Source of the DNA: Allomuricauda sp. M10
GTDB lineage: Bacteria > Bacteroidota > Bacteroidia > Flavobacteriales > Flavobacteriaceae
Direction: 5' to 3'
Assembly: GCF_020782875.1 (NCBI RefSeq)
Contig: NZ_JAJGBN010000001.1
Span: 620,001-684,000 of the forward strand
Length of the DNA: 64,000 nt
Shown here one piece after another: positions 15,592 through 22,888 of this stretch. Under the pieces are notes generated by a model, which did no database searches, had not been told where the DNA came from, and saw nothing but the letters and a program-made list of their open reading frames with translations. Numbering within the stretch: the first letter of the stretch is position 1; each line of letters starts with the position of its first letter. Both the position numbers and the translations under genes were made by a program.

Positions 15592-16878
15592 ATGAAAAAT
15601 ATTCATTTGAAAAATATAGCCTTGATCATTGCTTCATTTTATTTAATGTCCTGTGATCAGGAAGTTGGGTTTAAAACCAAACGATTGGATTATGATCGGT
15701 ATTTGGCCCAAAACAGTATGGAACCAACCTCCAAATATTTTGAGCTTTGGAATAATAAGATCAAACCTGACAGCTTACAAGTACTAAGTCTTGTCAACGT
15801 TTCAGGTGAGTATGATCGCTTTTTTAAAGGAACGGGAGATATTGAGTTTCTGAAAAAGGCGGAACGGTCATTAAAAAAGGCAGTTGAGGTAGCGGCGGTT
15901 GGCAAAGCAGGTTATTTAAGGGCATTGGCCCGTAATTATATTTCCCAACACAGATTTAGGGAAGCATTGGATTTAGCAACCAGAGCTAGGAGTTTTGATA
16001 GCGGCGTCAAAGAATCCCAATCTCTTTTGTTCGATCTTCAAATGGAATTGGGCAATTACGATCTGGCCAAACAATATCTGGACAGTACCCAGAACATGTC
16101 CGATTTTGGATATTTGATACGTGTTGCCAAATGGAACGACCATAAAGGTGATTTGGATACCGCTATTCGGTTTATGGAAAAAGCAAAGCAAAAAGCCGAA
16201 TCATCAAAAAATAGGGGTCTGTTATTATGGTCCTATTCCAATTTGGCCGATTATTATGGTCATGCCGGACGCATTGAAGAATCCTACAACCTCTATCTCA
16301 AAACCTTGGAACTCGATCCATACAGCGCCCACGCCAAAAAAGGAATAGCTTGGATTGTCTATTCCCACGAACGGAATGGACATGAAGCTCTTAGGATTTT
16401 GGATTCCATCATCCACAAAAACAAATCCCCGGAATATTATCTATTAAAAGCAGAAGTGGCTTCATATTTGGAAGATGACATGACTCATGTTCAGGCACTT
16501 GACGACTTTTATAGACTTGTGTTGAATAAAAAATATGGGGATATGTACAATGCTTACACCGTTGATTTTTACTTGAATCTAGATTTTAAAGAGAAAGCTT
16601 TAGACATGGCACAAGAGGAAGTTAGGAACAGGCCCACTCCAGAATCGTATGGATGGTTGGCATACAGTTTACTTAAAAAAGGGGAGAAAGAAAAAGCCCT
16701 TGAATTGGTCGAAGACCATATTGCAAACGAAACTTTTGAGCCTGCCATACTTTATAGGGCAGCAGAAATTTACAAGGCAAATGGAAAATTCCAAAAAGTA
16801 GAAGCCTTAAAAAAAGAACTTATGGGGTCCGTATATGAACTTGGACCGCTAATGGAATCCCAGATTGTTGGATTGTAA
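15592..16878 (+). CDS. TPR-repeat lipoprotein
   Basis: 428 residues with an SPII signal peptide (lipobox YLMSC, Cys21). The body is a run of TPR-type helix pairs, clearest at FREALDLATRARSFDSGVKE, YDLAKQYLDSTQNM, DLDTAIRFMEKAKQKA, SYNLYLKTLELDPYSAHAKK and KEKALELVEDHIANETFEP, giving roughly eight repeats and a solenoid for protein binding in the periplasm or at the outer membrane. It follows the split DUF4331 genes in the same direction, a repeated flavobacterial neighbour by my recollection, and could scaffold them. A terminator lies immediately upstream. Confidence 0.8.
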   Translation: MKNIHLKNIALIIASFYLMSCDQEVGFKTKRLDYDRYLAQNSMEPTSKYFELWNNKIKPDSLQVLSLVNVSGEYDRFFKGTGDIEFLKKAERSLKKAVEVAAVGKAGYLRALARNYISQHRFREALDLATRARSFDSGVKESQSLLFDLQMELGNYDLAKQYLDSTQNMSDFGYLIRVAKWNDHKGDLDTAIRFMEKAKQKAESSKNRGLLLWSYSNLADYYGHAGRIEESYNLYLKTLELDPYSAHAKKGIAWIVYSHERNGHEALRILDSIIHKNKSPEYYLLKAEVASYLEDDMTHVQALDDFYRLVLNKKYGDMYNAYTVDFYLNLDFKEKALDMAQEEVRNRPTPESYGWLAYSLLKKGEKEKALELVEDHIANETFEPAILYRAAEIYKANGKFQKVEALKKELMGSVYELGPLMESQIVGL

Positions 16879-16940
16879 GGAAGAAAATTGATGGTGGTGC
16901 AGAGATTTGATTGATCTGTGCTTGGTTGTTGTTTAGCAGG

Positions 16941-16962
16941 CGCCATGGTAATTTCCATGGCG
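16941..16962. terminator. Hairpin between convergent TPR and MscS genes
   Basis: CGCCATGG/CCATGGCG stem with a 6-base loop between the TPR lipoprotein stop (16878) and the MscS stop (16967). No T-run follows on either strand, so it may be an RNA-stabilising hairpin or a weak terminator. Confidence 0.4.
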
Positions 16963-16966
16963 TTCG

Positions 16967-17506
16967 CTATGATGGATTTTCTTCAATTGAGGAAGTTTCT
17001 TCATCCTGTTTCAATATCTCAATACCCTTTTGGATGACCAGGTTCGTGGGGATGGTGATACGTCTACCATCATCTGTCCGCATAAAAAGATAAAATCCGC
17101 TGATGTCCTCCACTTTGCCGGTCCAATCAAAATCCTTGTCCATGACCCGTATACGGTCACCAAGTCGTAAAGGATGGCTAAAAAACAAGATCACACTGGC
17201 GGTCAGGTTGGAAAGTATAGACCATTGCGCTACAAAACCGATACCCACAATGGCAAGTATGGAGGAAAGGAAAAGCGAAAAATCCTTCAGGTTAACACCC
17301 CAGATCAAGGAAATACCCACAAAGGCCAAGATATAGAACAACAGGTTACTCAGGTAGAAAATTATTTTTCTACTGTTCATGTCAATGGAACTGGTCTTCC
17401 CATATCTTCTAATAGCTCTTCTGCTTAATGTGTTGAGCGTGAGGATGATCACCAGGTGAATTACGGTGAGCAAAATTTCGGTCTTAAAGGACATTGGGTC
17501 TATCAT
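16967..17506 (-). CDS. Small mechanosensitive ion channel, MscS family
   Basis: 179 residues, about 100 fewer than E. coli MscS. Three predicted helices (about 8-25, 47-65, 75-110) and the beta domain that follows the pore: the pore-lining helix LSSILAIVGIGFVAQWSILS, then HPLRLGDRIRV and GKVEDISGFYLFMRTDDGRR. It ends soon after the beta domain and lacks the large cytoplasmic cage; short MscS homologues of this sort are common in Bacteroidota. Role: release of solutes at hypo-osmotic shock. The ATG is at 17506. Divergent from the CorA gene. Confidence 0.85.
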   Translation of the reverse strand: MIDPMSFKTEILLTVIHLVIILTLNTLSRRAIRRYGKTSSIDMNSRKIIFYLSNLLFYILAFVGISLIWGVNLKDFSLFLSSILAIVGIGFVAQWSILSNLTASVILFFSHPLRLGDRIRVMDKDFDWTGKVEDISGFYLFMRTDDGRRITIPTNLVIQKGIEILKQDEETSSIEENPS

Positions 17507-17572
17507 GGGGAGTTCTTGTAAATTTGGATTAACTTATGGTCTAAACTACAAATAACCCGTTTCACTTATACT

Positions 17573-18556
17573 ATGATGGAAACAGAATTTGAAAAAAATA
17601 CGTGGGTCATCAACTACTCCCCAGAAGGCTATTACAATCGCAAATTTTCTCTCACAGAAGACACCAAACTATGCAAAGGGGACAACTCGATCACTTGGGT
17701 GAATACCTATGGATTGGAATTTATGGATGAGTTCCGGACCATGGTGAGTGGCAATGATCTTGATGATTTCTTGCTCAGATTGCTTCTTAACCAAAAGATG
17801 GGCAACAAGGTCATCGAATTGGAGGAACAGTTGTTTGTAGCGGCCCGGATCGTGAAAACAGAACACCATAATTTGGAATCCGAACAGATGTTTTTTATTG
17901 TGGCAAAGGATTTTGTTTGGTGCATACAGGAAAAATGGGGCGATCATTTTGATTGGATCCGAAACCGGATTTTTGAAAACAAGGGCATCATCCGTAAAAA
18001 GAAGGCAGATTATCTTTTGTTCTTCATCCTGGAAACCCTGATATCCAATTACAAGGAGAAATATGAGGAACTGGTTTTGATGAACAATACCTTGGATGCC
18101 ATTATCAAACAAGAGCCAACGCCTGAGTTTATGTTCGAGGTGGAGCAAAAAAAGGCAATGATCAACGAGTTTAAAAGGGCTTCCCACGGTATCAGGGACA
18201 TCGTAATCAAATTGGAAAGGGTCAAGGTAAAAGGCTTTCATAATAAATATTTCAGTGAGCTTAGGGAGCAAATCGGTGGCTTGATCAACGACATCGATTC
18301 CGATATCATGGAACTGGAAAGCCAGATCAACCTCTTTTTCAGCGTTCAGGGACATCGCCTCAACGAAGTGATGAAGACCCTGACCATATTTTCCGTCATC
18401 TTTATACCATTGACGTTTATGGCGGGCATCTATGGAATGAATTTTGACAATATTCCTGAATTGAAATGGCCGTACGGCTATTTTATCCTCCTTGGCCTTA
18501 TGTTGATTGTCACTGTCATCTCCGTCATCATCTTTAAAAGGAAAAAATGGTTTTAG
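17573..18556 (+). CDS. CorA-family magnesium/divalent cation transporter
   Basis: 327 residues (ATGATG start; the second ATG is equally possible). N-terminal cytoplasmic domain, long stalk helix, then two C-terminal transmembrane helices. The hallmark GMN motif is present in YGMNFDNIPELKWPYGYF, preceded by TLTIFSVIFIPLTFMAGI. The C-terminus is basic (FKRKKWF), as in CorA. It imports Mg2+ or related cations as a pentamer. Stands alone with a divergent MscS gene; I saw no M-box riboswitch in the short upstream region. Confidence 0.9.
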   Translation: MMETEFEKNTWVINYSPEGYYNRKFSLTEDTKLCKGDNSITWVNTYGLEFMDEFRTMVSGNDLDDFLLRLLLNQKMGNKVIELEEQLFVAARIVKTEHHNLESEQMFFIVAKDFVWCIQEKWGDHFDWIRNRIFENKGIIRKKKADYLLFFILETLISNYKEKYEELVLMNNTLDAIIKQEPTPEFMFEVEQKKAMINEFKRASHGIRDIVIKLERVKVKGFHNKYFSELREQIGGLINDIDSDIMELESQINLFFSVQGHRLNEVMKTLTIFSVIFIPLTFMAGIYGMNFDNIPELKWPYGYFILLGLMLIVTVISVIIFKRKKWF

Positions 18557-18666
18557 AGGTTCTTTCTTGATTTTATAGGCCTGTTTTCTGGATTCCATTC
18601 TAATTCCATGAGATTGGTTTGAAAAGTGTTTTCTCTGAAAACTGGCCAATGATAAACATCATATTC

Positions 18667-18692
18667 TTGGAATATTCCACTTGGTAGTTTTG
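18667..18692 (+). promoter_or_regulatory. Candidate promoter for the OmpW-like gene
   Basis: TTG (18667-18669) and, after a short 15-base spacer, TAGTTTTG (18685-18692), a full match to the Bacteroidota -7 element TAnnTTTG. The ATG is at 18714. The short spacer lowers confidence. Confidence 0.35.
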
Positions 18693-18713
18693 TCACATCT
18701 TAAATATTCTACA

Positions 18714-19361
18714 ATGAGAAAGACAATACTTTTAGCAGTGGCAACACTATTGGGGTTTTCAAATTTGATGATGTCCCAAGACACACCAACAACCGATTTT
18801 AGCAAATGGCAATTTAGATTGAGGGGCATTGTGGTTTCCCCGGATGAAAGTGCCGATATTGAGGCCATTGGCGGGGATGTGTCCATATCTACTGCTGTTG
18901 TCCCAGAGTTTGATATCACCTATTTTTTTGATGAGAACTGGTCTGCCGAATTGATTTTGGGCACCACAAAACACGATGTGGAGGCTGTAGACACCGCAGC
19001 AGGGAATATTGATTTGGGAAGTGTGTGGCTTTTGCCTCCTACCTTGACCGGGCAATATCATTTTACCGGAGGCAATTTTGTTCCTTATTTGGGTGCAGGG
19101 ATAAATCTGACGCTTTTTTATGGAGTGGACGAAGGACCCGTTGCCGATGATGTAGAGTACGATACCGCTGTTGGGTTTGCTCTTCAAGGTGGCTTTGACT
19201 ACATGCTGAACGATAAATGGTTTTTAAATTTTGATGTAAAAAAGCTATTCCTGAACACTACCGCAACCGTTGATGCTACCACCGCACTTGGTGCCACAGT
19301 TGACGCGGATGTGGACATTAACCCATGGATATTCGGATTTGGAGTGGGTTTAAAACTATAA
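18714..19361 (+). CDS. OmpW-family outer-membrane protein
   Basis: 215 residues from the ATG at 18714, giving a signal peptide (MRKTILLAVATLLGFSNLMM). Eight-stranded barrel pattern: KWQFRLRGIVVSPDESADIE, VPEFDITYFFDENWSAELIL, LPPTLTGQYHF, FVPYLGAGINLTLFYG and a C-terminal FGFGVGLKL ending in an aliphatic residue. The pattern VPEFDITYF and LPPTL-QYHF is that of OmpW/AlkL proteins, which pass small hydrophobic molecules through the outer membrane. Monocistronic, with a promoter-like site and a terminator. Confidence 0.9.
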   Translation: MRKTILLAVATLLGFSNLMMSQDTPTTDFSKWQFRLRGIVVSPDESADIEAIGGDVSISTAVVPEFDITYFFDENWSAELILGTTKHDVEAVDTAAGNIDLGSVWLLPPTLTGQYHFTGGNFVPYLGAGINLTLFYGVDEGPVADDVEYDTAVGFALQGGFDYMLNDKWFLNFDVKKLFLNTTATVDATTALGATVDADVDINPWIFGFGVGLKL

Positions 19362-19391
19362 GTTGTTTTTTTAGGTCAATTTTGAATGCCA

Positions 19392-19425
19392 AAAGCGGTC
19401 GGGAATATTCCCGACCGCTTTCTTT
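19392..19425 (+). terminator. Terminator of the OmpW-like gene
   Basis: A perfect AAAGCGGTCGGGAA/TTCCCGACCGCTTT stem (19392-19421) with a TATT-containing centre, followed by TCTTTTT. It serves the + strand gene ending at 19361 and, being flanked by A on the left, may also end the anti-sigma transcript coming from the right. Confidence 0.85.
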
Positions 19426-20226
19426 TTATCTTCCAACTGCCCCCAAAGTGTAGAGTTGTTCCAGGGTGGGAGATTCGCTGCCACCATCGGGTTCCAGGGT
19501 GATGCCAAATGCTTCGGAAGTATTGGGGTTTTCCAATACGAACAATTTATCGTTTTCACCTGAAAAATCATTCAATAGACCAATACTGGTAGGGGTAAGC
19601 GGGTCCAATTTTAGCGACCATACTTGATAGGTGTAACCTGCAGGGGGTTCCGGAAGGCCTTGGGCATCTATGATGACCTTGCTATCTTCCCTGTTCCAAT
19701 AGGCTTTTGCATAGGAAGAGGGCGAAACAGTTTGACCGCCCAATGTAATGACCGTTACGTTTTGATCCCTCAATTGTTCTAAAAGGGACTCTTTGCGAAC
19801 AATGGCCTCTTGGGTATTGGACAAGGTTTCTTCCAACCTCAATTTATCTTGACTAGAAATTTCGATTTCCGATTTTAGGTTTCGGTTTTCAGAATAGAGC
19901 CAGAACAGGCCAATGGCCAAAATGATAGAGGCGGCCCACCCCAAATAAGGGGTCCATAGCGCCTTCCTTTTAGATTGCACAGGGGTGAATTGAATGGTAT
20001 TGTTCAATTCGGCTTTTATTTTTTCAAAACCGTTCTCGGGCATTTTTGGGGAAACAGAGGCAGTAAGTTTCAAAATGGCAAGTTCAATAGCTTCAATTTC
20101 CTTCTGAATCTCAGGATATTGAAGCGCATAGTGCTGCACCTCCAAATTTTGCTCAGGCGTTAGTGCGCCTGCAACATAGAGTTCCAAAATTCCTGATGCT
20201 ATGTATTTATCAACCTCCATGCTCAT
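19426..20226 (-). CDS. Anti-sigma factor, RskA type
   Basis: 266 residues. Cytoplasmic zinc-less anti-sigma N-domain (SGILELYVAGALTPEQNLEV), one transmembrane helix (about 94-112, YLGWAASIILAIGLFWLYSE), a coiled coil (NRNLKSEIEISSQDKLRLEE) and a C-terminal RskA domain with GYTYQVWSLKLDPLTPTSIG and EAFGITLEPDGGSESPTLEQ. It binds its cognate ECF sigma and releases it on regulated proteolysis. Start ATG at 20226 overlaps the sigma stop by ATGA, so the pair is coupled at 1:1. Signal unknown. Confidence 0.92.
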   Translation of the reverse strand: MSMEVDKYIASGILELYVAGALTPEQNLEVQHYALQYPEIQKEIEAIELAILKLTASVSPKMPENGFEKIKAELNNTIQFTPVQSKRKALWTPYLGWAASIILAIGLFWLYSENRNLKSEIEISSQDKLRLEETLSNTQEAIVRKESLLEQLRDQNVTVITLGGQTVSPSSYAKAYWNREDSKVIIDAQGLPEPPAGYTYQVWSLKLDPLTPTSIGLLNDFSGENDKLFVLENPNTSEAFGITLEPDGGSESPTLEQLYTLGAVGR

Positions 20227-20750
20227 GCCATGTTTTTCCTGATTTCGGAAATACAGCTCCTTAACCTAGTTTTTATAGTGCCAATGGGAGTTTTCAACTC
20301 TTTTGCCACCTCTTTTTGTGTAAATCCTTTAAAATAAAGCAAATCTATCAAAAGGATGCACTTGTCCTTAAGTCCCTTTAAAAGGGACTGCAGGCCAATG
20401 GTATCTATTTTGCCGTTCAAATCCTCACTATTTTCATATATACCTACGAGAGTTTCAACGGAGAGGTTTTTCTTTTGATTTTTATGTGATTTTGAACGCA
20501 GTTCGTCGATCGCGGTATTCCTGGCTATGTTGATGATCCAAGTGAAAAATCGACCTTTGGATGTGTCGTACTGGTCTGATTTTTCCCAAATCTTGATGAA
20601 AACATCATGGCAAAGCTCCTGTGATCTTTCAGGATCCTTTAAAATTACATTGATCACCCCACATATATTGTCCGCATACATTTGGTACAAGGTAGCAAAA
20701 GCAGTCTTGTCCTTTTTTTGAAATTGCTGTATGAGGCTGTCCAATTCCAT
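20223..20750 (-). CDS. ECF RNA polymerase sigma factor
   Basis: 175 residues with sigma2 (FATLYQMYADNICGVINVIL, ELCHDVFIKIWEKSDQYDTS, the RFFTWIINIARNTAIDELRS segment) and sigma4 (LLIDLLYFKGFTQKEVAKEL, then GTIKTRLRSCISEIRKN). Order and overlap with the RskA-type anti-sigma make it a classic membrane-stress or periplasmic-stress pair. It lies 33 bases downstream of the small GNAT gene on the same strand and may share that transcript or have its own promoter. Target genes unknown. Confidence 0.93.
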   Translation of the reverse strand: MELDSLIQQFQKKDKTAFATLYQMYADNICGVINVILKDPERSQELCHDVFIKIWEKSDQYDTSKGRFFTWIINIARNTAIDELRSKSHKNQKKNLSVETLVGIYENSEDLNGKIDTIGLQSLLKGLKDKCILLIDLLYFKGFTQKEVAKELKTPIGTIKTRLRSCISEIRKNMA

Positions 20751-20783
20751 AGCTAGTTGGCTAAAGATATGAAAACTGAAAGG

Positions 20784-21089
20784 TTATGCAATGTTGATGC
20801 CCTTAAGAACCAATTCTTTCCATTCGGGATGGCGTTTGATGTACATGGCCACAAAGGGACAAAGGGGGATGAGGGTCCAGCCTTCTTTTTTGATGTGTTC
20901 CAAGGTCTGACGGATGAGTTCCGATCCTATACCCTTGCCCTCATAGGCCTGGGGTACCTCGGTATGGGTAAGGTAGATTTTTTCTTTTGCCTTGATGTAT
21001 TCGATTTTGGCAATACCCTTTTCCAATACAAATTGAAACTGTTTGGCATCGATATTGTCTTCTAAAATATGATTGTGTTCGGTGCTCAT
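20784..21089 (-). CDS. Small GNAT-like acetyltransferase (YidJ type)
   Basis: 101 residues, the short GCN5-related form: FVLEKGIAKIEYIKAKEKIY, THTEVPQAYEGKGIGSELIR and WTLIPLCPFVAMYIKRHPEW. The QAYEGKGIGSEL stretch is the acetyl-CoA loop; the C-PFV-YI-RHPE ending is typical of the YjdJ/YidJ family. Substrate unknown. ATGA overlap with the upstream 4Fe-4S gene shows the two are translated together, a pairing seen in many Bacteroidota by my recollection. Confidence 0.85.
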   Translation of the reverse strand: MSTEHNHILEDNIDAKQFQFVLEKGIAKIEYIKAKEKIYLTHTEVPQAYEGKGIGSELIRQTLEHIKKEGWTLIPLCPFVAMYIKRHPEWKELVLKGINIA

Positions 21090-21304
21090 GCTTTCAACTC
21101 ATAATAGGTTAAAGCTCCTGAAGGACATTTTGAGATCTGTTCCTTTAATTCAGCGGTGGTGGCATTTTCCACGGTTATCCAGGGTCTTGCCTTAGGATTA
21201 TAGACCTTGGGAAGCATTTTCACGCAGATGCCGGCATGTTGACAGAGTTCCGCTTTCCATACTACCGAGATTTCTCCGTTCGGATATTCCTTTATGTTTT
21301 CCAT
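21086..21304 (-). CDS. Divergent 4Fe-4S mono-cluster protein (Fer4_19-like)
   Basis: 72 residues from the ATG at 21304; the longer frame upstream has no good start. Sequence VVWKAELCQHAGICVKMLP followed by W-TVENAT and KCPSGALTYYEL. The four cysteines expected for a Fer4_19 cluster are reduced here to Cys at CQHAGIC (two) and KCPSGAL (one), so only three are present and the cluster may be 3Fe-4S or the fold may bind iron differently. Coupled by ATGA to the GNAT gene. Confidence 0.8.
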   Translation of the reverse strand: MENIKEYPNGEISVVWKAELCQHAGICVKMLPKVYNPKARPWITVENATTAELKEQISKCPSGALTYYELKA

Positions 21305-21334
21305 TTGATTCGAGATTGATATAGGTAAGATATG

Positions 21335-21364
21335 AAAAAAGGCTGCATCGATTGCAGCCTTTTG
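21335..21364 (-). terminator. Terminator of the YceI gene
   Basis: AAGGCTGCA/TGCAGCCTT stem with a short centre followed on the reverse strand by a T-run. It lies 40 bases past the YceI stop at 21403 and precedes the 4Fe-4S/GNAT/sigma group, isolating the two units. Confidence 0.85.
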
Positions 21365-21402
21365 TCCTTGAGATATATGTTTCGCTGGAAGCACCAGATC
21401 GA

Positions 21403-22026
21403 CTACATTTTTTTCAGGAATACGGTTGCATTGATGGCAACATCTTCCCAAGTCTTGCTCACGCCATCAGGTCCTGTGTGTAAAACCTCGCAGGCTTTGT
21501 TCAAAGAAGCAAGCGCATCCAATGCGTTCCAGTTTTTAAGGTCCATGGTCCCCGAGAAATTTACATGGCCATCATCAGAAATCACATAGGTCATGGGCAG
21601 GTCTGCGGTCATTCCGTTCATGGTCAATTTAACCGAACATTTTTGATTTGCATCAAAAGCGAAGGTCCCTTTTATGGATTGGGTTTCCATCATTTTGTCA
21701 AAGAAAAAATGGATGATCTTGGGGTCCCGGGTATTGGTGGTATCGTTCGTGAATAGACTGTTTACGGGAATCGTGAATTGCATGCCATTAATAGTTTCCA
21801 TTGGGGTCTCGCCACCTTCGTAACTAAGTTCCACTTCTTTAAAAGTACCTCCAACCGGTTTCTTTTCAGTGGTTTTGTAGGCGGTAAAACGGACATTGGT
21901 AGAATCTTGTACGATACTGTAAGTTGCAACCGCTTCTTCAGTTTTTTGCTCTTCCTTGCTGGCTTGTTTGCAGCTAAAGGCCGTTACCATGAGTAGCGCC
22001 AAAGCTGCTACTTGTATTTTTTTCAT
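21403..22026 (-). CDS. YceI-like lipoprotein
   Basis: 207 residues from the ATG at 22026, which gives an SPII signal peptide (lipobox TAFSC). A YceI lipocalin-like domain follows: VQDSTNVRFTAYKTTEKKPV, GTFKEVELSYEG, MQFTIPVNSLFTND, RDPKIIHFFFDKM, VNFSGTMDLKNWNALDALAS. YceI proteins bind isoprenoid or other lipophilic ligands in the periplasm. A short dyad AGTAC-TAAG-GTACT lies at 22046-22059 just upstream and could be a regulator site. Confidence 0.9.
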   Translation of the reverse strand: MKKIQVAALALLMVTAFSCKQASKEEQKTEEAVATYSIVQDSTNVRFTAYKTTEKKPVGGTFKEVELSYEGGETPMETINGMQFTIPVNSLFTNDTTNTRDPKIIHFFFDKMMETQSIKGTFAFDANQKCSVKLTMNGMTADLPMTYVISDDGHVNFSGTMDLKNWNALDALASLNKACEVLHTGPDGVSKTWEDVAINATVFLKKM

Positions 22027-22201
22027 TTTGAAATTTTTTAGGTTCAGTACTAAGGTACTTATTATTTGGGCAGGTATCAATCAAATAGGGGTCAATAACA
22101 CAATTTTAGCAATATAAAGTTGGTGGGTGAAATAGTATTGCCAAACGCTGAATCCATAATGGATAGACCACTTTGGATTTTCCTTTTGCATTATATCGAC
22201 T

Positions 22202-22888
22202 TCACTTTTTCTTGAACAACCCCCTCAAATCCGGATTAAAGAAAAAAGCCACCTGAAGCCTGTCATACACCGCATTGGCAAACTGGTTTCGCATGTATCC
22301 AATTTGAAGACTACTGTTTTCGGTGATGTTTACGCCAACTGCACCATACAACCTGTTTTGTCCAAAAAGGTCATCCTGGAGATTGATGAACAGTTCATCA
22401 TAAAAATTGAGAAAGAAGGTGTCCGTTAGCGGCAGGGTCATCTGCAGTCGATATCGGGCCCTGTGTTGGGTGTCCGTTACGTCGCCTAAATCCAAAAAGC
22501 GTTGCTCCAAACGGTAGCGGTGCTCAAATAGAAATTCCCAGACTTTATTCTTTAGAATAAATTGCTCAAAAATCCGATGTTCCTTACTATCCACTTCCTC
22601 CGGAAATTCAAAAAAGGTATTATCGGTGCCGATATATCCATAACCCATCGTGGCAATCGCATCTGGATTGATGTGATAATTCAGTCCGGTACGTAGTAAC
22701 AGTTGGTTAAAGTTAGAAGTGGTCTCATATAATCGAATTTGGGCTTCGGTATGGATACTGAACTTTTCAGAAACCTTGTTGGTCCCAAAATACATGTACC
22801 ATGCGCCGAGCTTGTCCTCTCCCGGTTGCTGGGCCTTTGCAGCCAAGCAACCGAACAAGAACATAAAAACCATTATTTTTTTAATCAT
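22202..22888 (-). CDS. DUF2490 outer-membrane protein
   Basis: 228 residues: signal peptide (MIKKIMVFMFLFGCLAAKAQ), then the DUF2490 pattern LGAWYMYFGTNKVSEKFSIH, AQIRLYETTSNFNQLLLRTG, NKVWEFLFEHRYRLEQRFL, TFFLNFYDELFINLQDDLFG and NRLYGAVGVNITENSSLQIG. Predicted beta-barrel of unknown function, common in Bacteroidota. Its start overlaps the S9 peptidase stop by ATGA, so it is translated with that peptidase and may be its outer-membrane partner. Confidence 0.85.
   Translation of the reverse strand: MIKKIMVFMFLFGCLAAKAQQPGEDKLGAWYMYFGTNKVSEKFSIHTEAQIRLYETTSNFNQLLLRTGLNYHINPDAIATMGYGYIGTDNTFFEFPEEVDSKEHRIFEQFILKNKVWEFLFEHRYRLEQRFLDLGDVTDTQHRARYRLQMTLPLTDTFFLNFYDELFINLQDDLFGQNRLYGAVGVNITENSSLQIGYMRNQFANAVYDRLQVAFFFNPDLRGLFKKK

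Noticed and set aside
17507..17572. M-box or other Mg2+ riboswitch ahead of CorA
   Set aside because: The gap is only 66 bases and shared with the divergent MscS gene, too short for an M-box.
17669..18649. A 326-residue reverse-strand frame opposite CorA
   Set aside because: CorA is unambiguous (GMN motif, two C-terminal helices). The reverse frame has many His, Gln and Cys residues and no recognisable domain.
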